Below, piece by piece: positions 35,872-44,609 of a DNA stretch of 64,000 nucleotides. A program made the translations under genes and the position numbers. The notes under the pieces were generated by a model. The model made no database searches and had not been told where the DNA came from. It worked only from the letters and a program-made list of their open reading frames with translations. The stretch comes from Burkholderiaceae bacterium (lineage in GTDB: Bacteria; Pseudomonadota; Gammaproteobacteria; Burkholderiales; Burkholderiaceae_C), in the NCBI GenBank assembly GCA_031253795.1, contig JAIRVR010000031.1:62001-126000 (forward strand). The letters run 5' to 3'. Every line of letters starts with the position of its first letter. Position 1 is the stretch's first letter.

Positions 35872-36945
35872 ATGGACACTCGCAATGCAGCCATGACGAC
35901 GGACTTCCTGGGCGCCACACAGGCGGCGCGCCTGGTGGTGCGCCACGGCCTGACACACTGCCTGCAAGGCCTGTGCGACACCATCGAGGCCGATTTCGCG
36001 CGCTGGCCCGATTTCGAGAAGTCGGCGCGCATCGCCCACCATTCATCGGGCGGCGTCATCGAGCTCATGCCGGTCTCGGACGCCCGGGACTACGCCTTCA
36101 AATACGTCAACGGCCACCCCGGCAACACGGCACGGGGCCTGCCCACGGTCATGGCCTTCGGCGCTCTGGCCGACGTGGCCACGGGCCTGCCCGTACTGCT
36201 CTGCGACCTGACGCTGGCGACGGCGCTGCGCACTGCCGCCACCTCGGCCCTGGCCGCGCGCCGCCTGGCGCGGCCCGGCTGCCACACCATGGCCCTCATT
36301 GGCGCGGGCTCGCAGGCCGAATTCCAGGCACTGGCCTTCACGGGGTTGCTGGGCATAGAGCGCCTGCGTGTCTTCGACATCGACGCCCAGGCCATGCACA
36401 AGCTCGTTGACAACCTGGGCCATGCGGGCGTGACGGCCCAGCGCATCACCTGCTGCACCAGCAGCGCCGAGGCCCTGGACGGCGCCGACATCGTGACCAC
36501 GGCCACGGCCGCCAAGCGCCGCGCCTGCGTGATCGCCGACGCCGATGTGCGCCCGGGCACCCATGTCAACGCCGTGGGAGGGGATTGCCCGGGCAAGACC
36601 GAACTGCCGGCCGCGCTGCTGCAGCGCGCGCGCATCTTTGTCGAATACACGCCGCAGACCCGGGTGGAAGGTGAAATCCAGCAACTGACCGCCGATGCCC
36701 CCGTCACCGAGCTGTGGCAGGTGATCACGGGCCAGGCGCCCGGCCGCACGCACGATACCGAGATCACGCTGTTCGACTCCGTGGGTTTTGCCCTGGAGGA
36801 CTATTCGGCCCTGCGCTACCTGCATGGCCTGGCCCGCGATGCCGGCATGCTGCAGCCACTGGACCTGGTGCCCGCACTGGCCGATCCGCGCGACCTGTAC
36901 CGGCTGCTGCGCGACGCCCAGCAGGCAGAACGCGGCTTTGGCTGA
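35872..36945 (+). CDS. Ornithine cyclodeaminase family protein
   Basis: A 357-residue mu-crystallin/ornithine cyclodeaminase family enzyme. The NAD fold is MALIGAGSQAEFQALAF; other motifs are KYVNGHPGNTARGLPTVMAFGALADVATGLPV (substrate lysine region), HVNAVGGDCPGKTEL and ITLFDSVGFALEDYSAL. It probably turns ornithine to proline and ammonia. The arginase gene lies 25 bp downstream, so together they form an arginine-to-proline route. The start is ATG 35872 with GGGGAGAG before it. Confidence 0.93.
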   Translation: MDTRNAAMTTDFLGATQAARLVVRHGLTHCLQGLCDTIEADFARWPDFEKSARIAHHSSGGVIELMPVSDARDYAFKYVNGHPGNTARGLPTVMAFGALADVATGLPVLLCDLTLATALRTAATSALAARRLARPGCHTMALIGAGSQAEFQALAFTGLLGIERLRVFDIDAQAMHKLVDNLGHAGVTAQRITCCTSSAEALDGADIVTTATAAKRRACVIADADVRPGTHVNAVGGDCPGKTELPAALLQRARIFVEYTPQTRVEGEIQQLTADAPVTELWQVITGQAPGRTHDTEITLFDSVGFALEDYSALRYLHGLARDAGMLQPLDLVPALADPRDLYRLLRDAQQAERGFG

Positions 36946-36970
36946 CACGCGGCCTGCATACCATAGGCCC

Positions 36971-37912
36971 ATGCACATGAACACCCACACCCCGTCCCTC
37001 CGGCTCATCGGCGTTCCCACCGACATAGGCGCCAGCCGCCTGGGCAGCGCCATGGGCCCCGACGCGCTGCGTGTGGCAGGCCTGGCGCCGGCACTGCGCC
37101 ATCTGGGCCGCCAGGTGGGCGACGTGGGCAACCTGGCCGGCCCCCCCAACCCGCAGACGCCACCCGAGCACGGATTGCGCCACCTGGCACCGGCCCGCAC
37201 CTGGATGGAAGGCGTGCACCGTGCCGTGGGCCAGGCACTGGCCGACGGAGAGCTGCCCCTGATGCTGGGCGGCGACCACAGCCTGGCCATGGGTTCGATC
37301 AGCGCCGTGGCCAGCCACTGCCGCGATCGCGGACAGGCGCTGCGCGTGGTCTGGCTGGACGCCCATGCCGACTGCAATACACCCGATATATCACCCAGCG
37401 GCAACCTGCACGGCATGCCGGTGGCCAGCCTCTGCGGCCTGGGCCCCTCGCCCCTGACGGCCCTGTCGGGCGGCCACCATCCGGCACTGCCGGCCAGCGC
37501 GCTGTGCCAGATCGGCCTGCGCAGCGTGGATGAGCAGGAAAAGCGCCTGCTGCACGGACTGGGCATCGAGGTCTACGACATGCGCGCCATCGACGAGCTG
37601 GGCATGCGCGAAGTCATGCGCCGCGCCCTCGACGGCCTGCATGGCAGCGACACCCACCTGCACCTGAGCTTCGACGTGGACTTCCTGGACCCGGACATCG
37701 CCCCCGGCACAGGCACACCCGTGCGCGGCGGCCCCAGCTACCGCGAAGCCCAGCTGTGCATGGAAATGCTGGCCGACACGGGCCGCCTGGGCTCGCTGGA
37801 CCTGGTGGAGCTCAACCCCGCGCTGGACCTGCGCAACCAGACGGCCGAGCTGGTGGTTGACCTGCTGGAGAGCCTCTTCGGCAAAAGCACCCTGGTGCGC
37901 GCCGACCGCTGA
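36971..37912 (+). CDS. rocF: Arginase
   Basis: A 313-residue ureohydrolase splitting arginine to ornithine and urea. The binuclear manganese ligands appear in GGDHSLAMG, WLDAHADCNTP and SFDVDFLDPDIAPGTGTP; GNLHGMPVA is the arginase-type substrate loop. It follows the ornithine cyclodeaminase gene, which fits an arginine degradation operon. It is convergent with rtcA with six bases between stop codons. An ATG two codons downstream (36977) could also be the start. Confidence 0.94.
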   Translation: MHMNTHTPSLRLIGVPTDIGASRLGSAMGPDALRVAGLAPALRHLGRQVGDVGNLAGPPNPQTPPEHGLRHLAPARTWMEGVHRAVGQALADGELPLMLGGDHSLAMGSISAVASHCRDRGQALRVVWLDAHADCNTPDISPSGNLHGMPVASLCGLGPSPLTALSGGHHPALPASALCQIGLRSVDEQEKRLLHGLGIEVYDMRAIDELGMREVMRRALDGLHGSDTHLHLSFDVDFLDPDIAPGTGTPVRGGPSYREAQLCMEMLADTGRLGSLDLVELNPALDLRNQTAELVVDLLESLFGKSTLVRADR

Positions 37913-37918
37913 GGTCAC

Positions 37919-38956
37919 TCAGGCCGGCGCAAGACTGACGCGCCAGCCATCGCCGGCCGCGGCGGTGGAAAAGCGCACCGGCAGGAACTGCGCTATCACC
38001 GCGAAATTGCTGTGTGCATGCGGCGTCAGCTCCGTGCAGGTATAGCTGGCGCCGTGCCCGCTGCGCCAGACAGCCAGCGCCAGCGGCAAGGCCCACTGGT
38101 CGGCCAGGTGCGCGCCCAGCGCAGCCTGGCGGGCCTGGTAACGGCGCACCTCGCACGCCAGGTCGTGCGCCACGTTTTCCGCGCTGATGCCTTTCCTGCC
38201 GAACTGCGTGAACACCTCGCTCAGGTGTTCATGGTCCAGTGTGACCAGCAGGGCGTTGCCAGGCCCCTCGTTCTGGCGCACCGCAGCCACCTGCAGCTGC
38301 TCGCCGGCCCAGCCCAGTGCCTGACCCAGTCTGTCCAGTTCGCGCTGGGCCACGGAACGGGGAAGCCCGGGCGCGAAGCACTCGGCACGGTTGGCGACCA
38401 GCGCGCCCCTTTCCTCCAGGTCAAAGGGCTGAAGCCTGTCGCCCGCCGGTCCCAGGACCGCGCTGATCTCGCCGCCACCGGCGGGATAAAAGCCCAGTCG
38501 GCGCAGTTGCAGCTCGCAAGGCGCGCCCAGCCTGCGCAGCAGCGGCGCATAGCTGCGCTCCAGAAAGTGGAAGGGCGGAGCGGCCGGATTGTGGGTACCG
38601 CCGACCAGCGCCAGGCGGCTTTCACCGTCGGCCAGCATCAGCGCGGGCCACAGCGTCTGCAGCAGCAGGGTGCAGCTGCCCGCCGAGGCGATCACGAAAC
38701 GGTACTCGCCCGCACGCACGGGGCCGGGCGTGAAATGCAGCGCCTGCGAATTCAGTTCGGCGCCCTGTACCTGCGCGCCGCAGATGGCGGCAGCGGCATG
38801 GACGCAGGCCAGGTGCTGGCGCATCAGGCCTGGCCTGGCGCGCCCGGCACGTATGCGCAGCATGGCAAAGGGCTGGCCCGTGCACATGGACAGCGCCAGC
38901 GCACTGCGCAGGATCTGGCCACCGCCTTCACCGGCCGCGCCGTCGATCTCGATCAT
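37919..38956 (-). CDS. rtcA: RNA 3'-terminal phosphate cyclase
   Basis: A 345-residue RtcA, which converts an RNA 3'-phosphate to a 2',3'-cyclic phosphate through an AMP-histidine intermediate. MIEIDGAAGEGGGQILRSALALS is the diagnostic N-terminus, RPGLMRQHLACVHAAAAI follows, and the C-terminus has HLADQWALPLALAVW and the nucleophile region ELTPHAHSNFAVIAQFLPVRF. AAGGAAACAAG is a good ribosome site. It is the last gene of the rtc operon. It remains intact although rtcB before it is broken. Confidence 0.94.
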   Translation of the reverse strand: MIEIDGAAGEGGGQILRSALALSMCTGQPFAMLRIRAGRARPGLMRQHLACVHAAAAICGAQVQGAELNSQALHFTPGPVRAGEYRFVIASAGSCTLLLQTLWPALMLADGESRLALVGGTHNPAAPPFHFLERSYAPLLRRLGAPCELQLRRLGFYPAGGGEISAVLGPAGDRLQPFDLEERGALVANRAECFAPGLPRSVAQRELDRLGQALGWAGEQLQVAAVRQNEGPGNALLVTLDHEHLSEVFTQFGRKGISAENVAHDLACEVRRYQARQAALGAHLADQWALPLALAVWRSGHGASYTCTELTPHAHSNFAVIAQFLPVRFSTAAAGDGWRVSLAPA

Positions 38957-39025
38957 CTTCTTGTTTCCTTCTTTTTGTTGTCGTGCCGCTGCGAGACAGG
39001 GATGGATACGGGCAAGCGCCGCGCC

Positions 39026-40012
39026 TCACCCCTTCACGCACACCACCTGCTTGAGCGTGTGCACCACTTCCACCAGATCCCGCTGTGCGTCCATGACCGC
39101 GTCGATGTCCTTGTAGGCCATGGGAATTTCGTCCACCACGTTGGCGTCCTTGCGGCATTCCACGCCCTCGGTGGCCTGGATATGGTCCTGCACGCTGAAC
39201 AGCTTCTTGGCCTGGGTGCGGCTCATCACGCGGCCCGCGCCGTGGCTGCAGCTCTCGAAGCTTTCCGGGTTACCCAGGCCGCGCACGATGTAGCTGCGCG
39301 CGCCCATGCTGCCCGGGATGATCCCCAGCTCGCCGCGCCGCGCGCTCACCGCGCCCTTGCGGGTGACGAACACGTCCTCGCCGAAATGGCGCTCGCGCTG
39401 CACATAGTTGTGGTGGCAGTTCACTGCCTCCACATGCGACTCGAAGGGCCTGGCGATGACCTTGCGCACCGTGGCGATGAGGTGGGCCATCATCACCTCG
39501 CGGTTGCGCATGGCGAATTTCTGTGCCCAGGACACGCCGCGCACATAGTCGCCAAAGTAGCGGGCGCCTTCCTCGAAATAGGCCAGATCCTTGTCGGGCA
39601 GGTTGCGCTGATGCAGCTCGGCGTCCTTCTTGGCCAGCTCGATGAAGTGCGTGCCTATGGCGTTGCCCACGCCCCGCGAACCCGAGTGCAGCATGAACCA
39701 GACGAAGCCCGCTTCATCCAGGCAGATCTCTATGAAATGGTTGCCGCTGCCCAGGGTGCCCAGGTGCTTGCGGTTGTTGGTGCCGGCCAGGCGCGGATGC
39801 AGCTCGCACAGCCGGTTGAACTCGTCGGCCAGTGTGGCCCAGACCTGGTCCACCGACACGGGCGGGTTCTCCCAACTGCCGGGATCGCGTCCCCGGTGGC
39901 GGGGCACGGAACCATGGGGCACGGCCTGTTCTATGGCAGAGCGCAGCGGGCCCAGATTGTCGGGCAGGTCCTCGGCGCGCAGCGTGGTCTTGGCCGCCAT
40001 CATTCCGCAGCC
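39026..40012 (-). pseudogene. rtcB: RtcB RNA ligase, 3' fragment
   Basis: The C-terminal ~328 residues of RtcB, cut immediately after the codon of the metal-binding Cys (GC of VGVDIGC; this part begins GMMAAKTTL). It keeps LGSGNHFIEI, WFMLHSGSRG, NCHHNYVQRE and the guanylylation site SCSHGAGRVMSR. The N-terminal 79 residues are at 56990-57225, beyond the inserted element. ATG 40003 could be used as a start, but the product would lack the Asp/Cys metal ligands and should not ligate RNA. Confidence 0.93.
40008..40012 (+). repeat. Target duplication, left copy (CAGCC)
   Basis: CAGCC here and at 56990-56994 flank the inserted element. In the intact rtcB it was one copy, as joining the flanks at it restores the reading frame through VGVDIGCGMMAA. 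Confidence 0.85.
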
Positions 40013-40033
40013 GTTCTTACTACAAGGTAACTG
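40013..40033 (+). repeat. Left terminal repeat of the element
   Basis: Reads GTTCTTACTACAAGGTAAC inward. Compare the right end on the minus strand, GTTCTTCCGACATCTACTTG then TAACC: same GTTCTT and CTAC/GTAAC blocks with a spacer difference. Confidence 0.65.
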
Positions 40034-40139
40034 TTACTTCAAGGCTTCACTCTCAGCCTGCTCTTGGATGAGCAGGTAACAGTCCCGTAAGCCAACCACC
40101 GTGGAGCGCACCGCTGTTACCGGAAAGAGAGCAGGTTTC

Positions 40140-41261
40140 TCAACGTTCTTCGCCTGGTGCCTGATCTGGAGATGGACCGTCAGCTGTGCCGGCCACCAGG
40201 TGAAGGGCGTGCGTCGGATGAGACCGCGTTTGTAGCCGATAGAAATGGAACAGGCCTTCTGGCATTGGCAGCCCTTGCTCATAGTCCTGCCAACGCCTGG
40301 TTGGCAGGCATACTCGCCGCGCCGCTGTGGCCGGTGTATCTCCTGCTGCCTCGCGCGCTGCAACAATGGCTTCAACTTTCGGCTCGTTATGAGCGCGACG
40401 AGCCCATAGTCGAGGAGCACTGTCGTTCTTCCTGACGAGTTCCATGCGTACATCATCCCAGTCCAGGAAGACGAGGACATCAGTGTCTTTGTCGCCATCG
40501 CGCCTTGCCACAAGTGCGAGGGCCGAATCGGCACCTGCATTTTTGTACTCAGCAATTGCGCCTTCTATCGTTGAGCGAGCCAGCAAAACATGGTCTGCGA
40601 CCAGCTTTCTCAGTCTCAGATGAGCCGCTCCAAGCTCCTCCATGCTTCGCCTTGCGCAACGGCGAACGTCGATCTTCTCGGGTTGCTCGTTCAAGACTCT
40701 CGCGTTGAATCCTTTGTCGGCGCTTAGGTGCCGCTTGTGGGCCGTGAATCGAACCGACTCCACCCAATTGTTGCCATCTCCTCTCATGTCGTCGTCAGAT
40801 TCGAAACCATGTACAGCACTTGCTCTGTGCTGGACATGATTGCGGAGACTGCACATGAAGCGGTAGTCCGAACAGCGTTCGAACGCTTGGGTGAGTTCAT
40901 CTCGGGCCGCTGTACAGAAGTTGAGCTCCAACTTCAAACACTTGAAGTCCTGAACAACTTGGTCGGCATAGCCCTTCATTGTCGTCAGCAGGTTCACTAG
41001 GTGACGGTTGGCTTGCTCAATGTTGTGTGCCACGTCTCGATACTCAAATGTGAACTCCAGCTTGGAACGTAAGCCAATCTCTGTGAGAGCCATCTCCATG
41101 CTAATGAAATTACCTAGCAGAAGCTCGTATCGCTGTTCAAAATCTATCGCATCCAGAAGCACCTCGCGCGCATGTGCAAGAGCGATGTAGCGCGCCTCCG
41201 AGATCGGCAGCTTGAGATGTGGGTTGATGACAGCTTGCTCTAGGGTGTATTGCATATTCAT
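40140..41261 (-). CDS. Element-borne protein of unknown function
   Basis: A 373-residue protein, not recognised. The N-terminal ~180 residues are helical, with a Cys/His-bearing segment (FCTAARDELTQAFERCSDYRFMCSLRNHVQHRA) and a HEPN-like look (RNHVQHRA resembles an R-x4-H RNase motif). The last part, AREAAGDTPATAARRVCLPTRRWQDYEQGLPMPEG, resembles a small HTH-type module. It is the leftmost gene of the element, 125 bp from its end, transcribed towards the rtcB 3' fragment. Confidence 0.6.
   Translation of the reverse strand: MNMQYTLEQAVINPHLKLPISEARYIALAHAREVLLDAIDFEQRYELLLGNFISMEMALTEIGLRSKLEFTFEYRDVAHNIEQANRHLVNLLTTMKGYADQVVQDFKCLKLELNFCTAARDELTQAFERCSDYRFMCSLRNHVQHRASAVHGFESDDDMRGDGNNWVESVRFTAHKRHLSADKGFNARVLNEQPEKIDVRRCARRSMEELGAAHLRLRKLVADHVLLARSTIEGAIAEYKNAGADSALALVARRDGDKDTDVLVFLDWDDVRMELVRKNDSAPRLWARRAHNEPKVEAIVAAREAAGDTPATAARRVCLPTRRWQDYEQGLPMPEGLFHFYRLQTRSHPTHALHLVAGTADGPSPDQAPGEER
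40725..40749 (+). repeat. 25-nt direct repeat, copy 1
   Basis: A copy matching 23 of 25 bases at 41325-41349; the core GTGCCGCTTGTGGGCC is identical. This copy lies inside the unknown gene at 40140-41261, coding for the AHKRHL segment. Confidence 0.6.
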
Positions 41262-41563
41262 GGCCGTCCCGCTCCTGCCCGCTTAAGGTGCTTCATTAAC
41301 TTCTCCCGAAGAAAAATTGCAGCATAAGTGCCGCTTGTGGGCCATGAATACGGGGCCAAGATCACCTGAGTAGGTACAGCACTGCGCAGAACACTCATAC
41401 AGGTCTACCCGCCAGGGACTGGTTCTCGTGCGCGCGCTCTCCAGCAACGGTTTGATGATTCTCGAATTTTTCGCGGCTGATGTCGCTCGGGTAGCTTTTT
41501 CTCACCCGCCGGGCTTCTCACACGCGGAGGACGCTTTGAACACGTTCTTAGTGGAGGCATACC
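41262..41563. other. Gene-free stretch with repeat copy 2
   Basis: About 300 bp between the divergent unknown gene and the zinc-ribbon gene. The second copy of the 25-nt repeat is at 41325-41349. Its minus-strand translation again gives AHKRHL, so it may be a scrap of a related gene. Promoters for both neighbours must lie here, but none is obvious. Confidence 0.45.
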
Positions 41564-41992
41564 ATGGAAAAACGTTGGTGCAGTGCATGCGGGGAAGCGT
41601 TCGAGCCGCGGCCCCAAGCTCCTCGCCAGTCATACTGCGCAAAGGCCGAGTGCCAGCAGTCGCGCAAACGCTTGTGGCAAAGAACGAAGCGCAAGACGGA
41701 CCATGACTACCACGAGAACCAGGCGCAAGCGCAGTCGAACTGGCGTGGCGACCACCCAGACTACTGGCGTCGCTACCGCGAATCCCATCCGGACTACGCC
41801 GCCGACAATCGACAGCAACAACGACGGCGCAACGCGAAGCGAACGTCCCGTCAGCGCGAGAAGGCGATTGCAAACAGCGACGCGTCCTCGGGCACTCTGC
41901 CGGTCCAAGGCACCTTTCGGCTCATTGCAATCGATCCTGTCACTTGGGCAGGACGGCATGAATGGCTCGTCCAGATCACCTCGGTGTCTTGA
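41564..41992 (+). CDS. Small zinc-ribbon-like protein of the recombinase module
   Basis: A 142-residue, very basic and polar protein. The N-terminus MEKRWCSACGEAFEPRPQAP then SYCAKAECQQSRKR gives four cysteines (CxxC and CxxxxC) of a zinc ribbon; the middle region is rich in Arg, Gln, His and Tyr (HPDYWRRYRESHPDY). Proteins of this kind are often found next to large serine recombinases with ParB-like partners in proteobacterial elements. It is expected to bind nucleic acid. The function is otherwise unknown. Confidence 0.7.
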   Translation: MEKRWCSACGEAFEPRPQAPRQSYCAKAECQQSRKRLWQRTKRKTDHDYHENQAQAQSNWRGDHPDYWRRYRESHPDYAADNRQQQRRRNAKRTSRQREKAIANSDASSGTLPVQGTFRLIAIDPVTWAGRHEWLVQITSVS

Positions 41993-42147
41993 ATCTATTC
42001 GCCGACGCGTGATTGCAAAGAGAGGACTTCATCGCCAACAGAAGATGGCGCTGGTAGTGTGGTGTCGCCGTTGCTGACCAGGGAGATGTTTCCAGGTAGC
42101 CGATGACCTCGTGGCCCTGCGCCACGAGCCTGTTGAGGAGCTGCACT

Positions 42148-43710
42148 ATGGAAAAGGGCGAACAGTCATTGCCGCAGAACGGGCAACCCACCTTCCGCGC
42201 CGCCGAGTACGTGCGGATGTCGACCGAGCACCAGCAATACTCCACGCACAACCAAGTCGCGCGCATTCGGGAGTACGCCCAGCAACGCGGCATCGAGGTG
42301 GTGAAGACCTATGCCGATGAAGGCAAGAGTGGGCTCCGGATTGCCGGACGGCTCGCATTGCAGCAGCTCATCGAAGACGTGGAATCGGGCTCCGTCGATT
42401 TCTCCATGGTGCTCGTCTACGACGTCAGCCGTTGGGGGCGCTTCCAGGATGCCGATGAGAGCGCGTACTACGAGTACCGATGCAAGCGCGCCGGCATCCA
42501 GGTGGTCTACTGCGCGGAGCAGTTCGAGAACGATGGCTCTCCCATCTCAACCATCGTCAAGGGCGTGAAGCGAACGATGGCCGGCGAGTACAGCCGGGAG
42601 TTGTCAACGAAGGTGTTTGCGGGTCAATGCCGGCTGGTCGAGCTGGGTTACCGGCAAGGCGGGCCGGCCGGCTTCGGATTGCGCCGGCTGTTGGTCGACC
42701 AGACTGGCGCGCGCAAGGCGGAGCTGGCACGCGGCGAACACAAGAGCTTGCAGACCGACCGGGTGGTGTTGGTACCTGGACCACAGGACGAGGTGCAGGT
42801 GGTCCAGAGCATCTACCGCTGGTTCGTTAACGACGGCTTGTCGGAGACGGAAATCGCTTCTCGGCTGAACTGCTCGGCCATCCGCACCGATCTGGGCCGC
42901 GAATGGAACAGGGCGACCGTCCACGAGGTGCTCATCAACGAAAAGTACATCGGCAGCAACGTCTACAACCGGGTGTCCTTCAAGCTGCGCAAGCTGAGGG
43001 TAGTCAATCCTTCGGACATGTGGATTCGCAAGGAGGACGCGTTCCCTGCCATCGTGGCGAAGGAGGAGTTCTATACGGCGCAGGGCATCATCCGCGCGCG
43101 CTCGCGTCGCTATTCCGACGAGGAACTGATCGAGAGGCTGCGCAGCCTCTATCAGCACCGCCAGGCGCTCTCTGGTCTCATCATCAACTCGACCGAGGGC
43201 ATGCCATCTTCTTCGGTCTACGCCCACCGTTTCGGGAGTCTGGTACGGGCTTACCAACTCGTCGGCTTTGTTCCATCGCGCGACTTCCAGTACGTCGAAA
43301 TCAACCGGGTGCTGCGCCGCATGCATCCCGCCATCGTCCTGCAGACCGAGGAGAAGATGGTGGCGCTGGGCGGTCGTGTGCGGCGCGATCCTCTCACCGA
43401 CCTTCTGTACGTCAACGAGGAGTTCAGCGTCTCCATCGTTCTGGCGCGTTGCCGACGCCGCGAGTCCGGGCAGTTGTTCTGGAAGATGCGGTTCGACACG
43501 GGTTTGGCGCCTGACCTCACGGTGGCGGTGCGCCTTGATCTTGCCAACCAGTCCGCGCTTGACTATTACCTGTGGCCACGTCTGGACTTTGGCAATCCCC
43601 GGATCAGTTTGGGAGAGCGCAATCCGGTGGAACTGGAGAACTACCGGTTCGACAACCTGGACTACTTCTATGGCATGGCGGCACGGACCCGGTTGCGGAG
43701 AGCGGCATGA
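42148..43710 (+). CDS. Large serine recombinase
   Basis: A 520-residue serine recombinase. The N-terminal resolvase domain (residues ~15-150) has AAEYVRMSTEHQQYSTHNQ with catalytic Ser, YADEGKSGLRIAGRLALQQL, and VLVYDVSRWGRF. The recombinase domain follows (GGPAGFGLRRLL, LSETEIASRLN, WNRATVHEVLINEKYIGSNVYNR). No clear zinc beta-ribbon is present in the last third. I start at ATG 42148 (MEKGEQSLPQ); the frame extends 15 codons upstream but lacks support. Its stop overlaps the ATG of the next gene. Confidence 0.92.
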   Translation: MEKGEQSLPQNGQPTFRAAEYVRMSTEHQQYSTHNQVARIREYAQQRGIEVVKTYADEGKSGLRIAGRLALQQLIEDVESGSVDFSMVLVYDVSRWGRFQDADESAYYEYRCKRAGIQVVYCAEQFENDGSPISTIVKGVKRTMAGEYSRELSTKVFAGQCRLVELGYRQGGPAGFGLRRLLVDQTGARKAELARGEHKSLQTDRVVLVPGPQDEVQVVQSIYRWFVNDGLSETEIASRLNCSAIRTDLGREWNRATVHEVLINEKYIGSNVYNRVSFKLRKLRVVNPSDMWIRKEDAFPAIVAKEEFYTAQGIIRARSRRYSDEELIERLRSLYQHRQALSGLIINSTEGMPSSSVYAHRFGSLVRAYQLVGFVPSRDFQYVEINRVLRRMHPAIVLQTEEKMVALGGRVRRDPLTDLLYVNEEFSVSIVLARCRRRESGQLFWKMRFDTGLAPDLTVAVRLDLANQSALDYYLWPRLDFGNPRISLGERNPVELENYRFDNLDYFYGMAARTRLRRAA

Positions 43711-44609
43711 CCGAGCCGCTTTCTCTGCCCGAACTGCGCATGATCCCGATGGACCGCATCGAGGTCCTCAACCCGCGCGAGCGCAACCAGCGCAAGTTCA
43801 GCGCCATTGTGGAAAACATCGGAGCGGTTGGCCTGAAAAAGCCTGTCACGGTCACGCCGCGGCCAGGTGAGGACGGCGCTGAGCGTTACATGCTGGTGTG
43901 CGGAGAAGGGCGGTTCAAGGCGTTCCAGCAGTTGGGAGAAAAGCGCATTCCAGCGCTTGTGGTCATGGTCTCGGACGAGGACGCGTTCGTCATGAGCCTT
44001 GCGGAGAACGTCGCACGGCGGCGGCACCAACCGCTGGAACTACTGCGCGGCATCTCGCTGTTGCGTGACAGAGGCCACTCGGTCCAGGACATCTCACGCA
44101 AGACCAACCTGCATGAGACTTACATTCGCCACATTCTCGAATTGGTCGACAAGGGTGAGGAACGACTGCTAGTCGCTGTTGAGCGCGGGAAGATGCCAAT
44201 CACCGTGGCCATTCTCATCGTTGGTGCGGGCAACGACGACAAGACGGTGCAGATGGCGATGCAGGACGCGTATGAGTCCGGTGACCTGCGTGGCCCGCAG
44301 CTCATGTACGCCAAGAAGCTGGTGGAGAGACGCCAGTTCCTTGGACGCTCTATCTCACGTGCCCCGCCCCGGAAAGTTGTTGATGTGACATCCCTAAGCC
44401 TAGTCCGAGCTTACAAAACGGAAGTCGAGCGCCAGCGAATCATGATCCGTAAGTCCTCACTCGTTCAGCAACGCCTCTTCTTTGTCTACGGCGCATTGCG
44501 AAAGATGCTCAGCGACGAGAACCTGGTCAACATCCTGCGCTTGGAGGGGCTAGACACCTTGCCTAAGTACCTCGCCGAACGCGTTTCCCATGGCGGAGGT
44601 CCTCTATGA
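43707..44609 (+). CDS. ParB/RepB-like DNA-binding protein 1
   Basis: A 300-residue protein with an N-terminal ParB nuclease-fold domain (LRMIPMDRIEVLNPRERNQRKFSAIVENIGAVGLKKPVTV, GEGRFKAFQQLGEKRIPALVV, SLAENVARRRHQPLELLRGISLL) and an HTH (VQDISRKTNLHETYIRHILELV). The C-terminal part resembles the RepB C-terminal domain of plasmid partition proteins. Overlap by ATGA with the serine recombinase and with the next gene shows a coupled operon. It may help choose or hold the recombination site rather than partition a plasmid, as no ParA is encoded. Confidence 0.87.
   Translation: MTEPLSLPELRMIPMDRIEVLNPRERNQRKFSAIVENIGAVGLKKPVTVTPRPGEDGAERYMLVCGEGRFKAFQQLGEKRIPALVVMVSDEDAFVMSLAENVARRRHQPLELLRGISLLRDRGHSVQDISRKTNLHETYIRHILELVDKGEERLLVAVERGKMPITVAILIVGAGNDDKTVQMAMQDAYESGDLRGPQLMYAKKLVERRQFLGRSISRAPPRKVVDVTSLSLVRAYKTEVERQRIMIRKSSLVQQRLFFVYGALRKMLSDENLVNILRLEGLDTLPKYLAERVSHGGGPL

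Noticed and set aside
39026-40003. Complete RtcB of 325 residues starting MMAAKTT
   Set aside because: It lacks the first 79 residues including the Asp and Cys metal ligands, which are found at 56990-57225 beyond the element.
42103-42147. 15-codon upstream extension of the serine recombinase
   Set aside because: MEKGEQ at 42148 has better context; the extension shows no similarity to resolvase N-termini.
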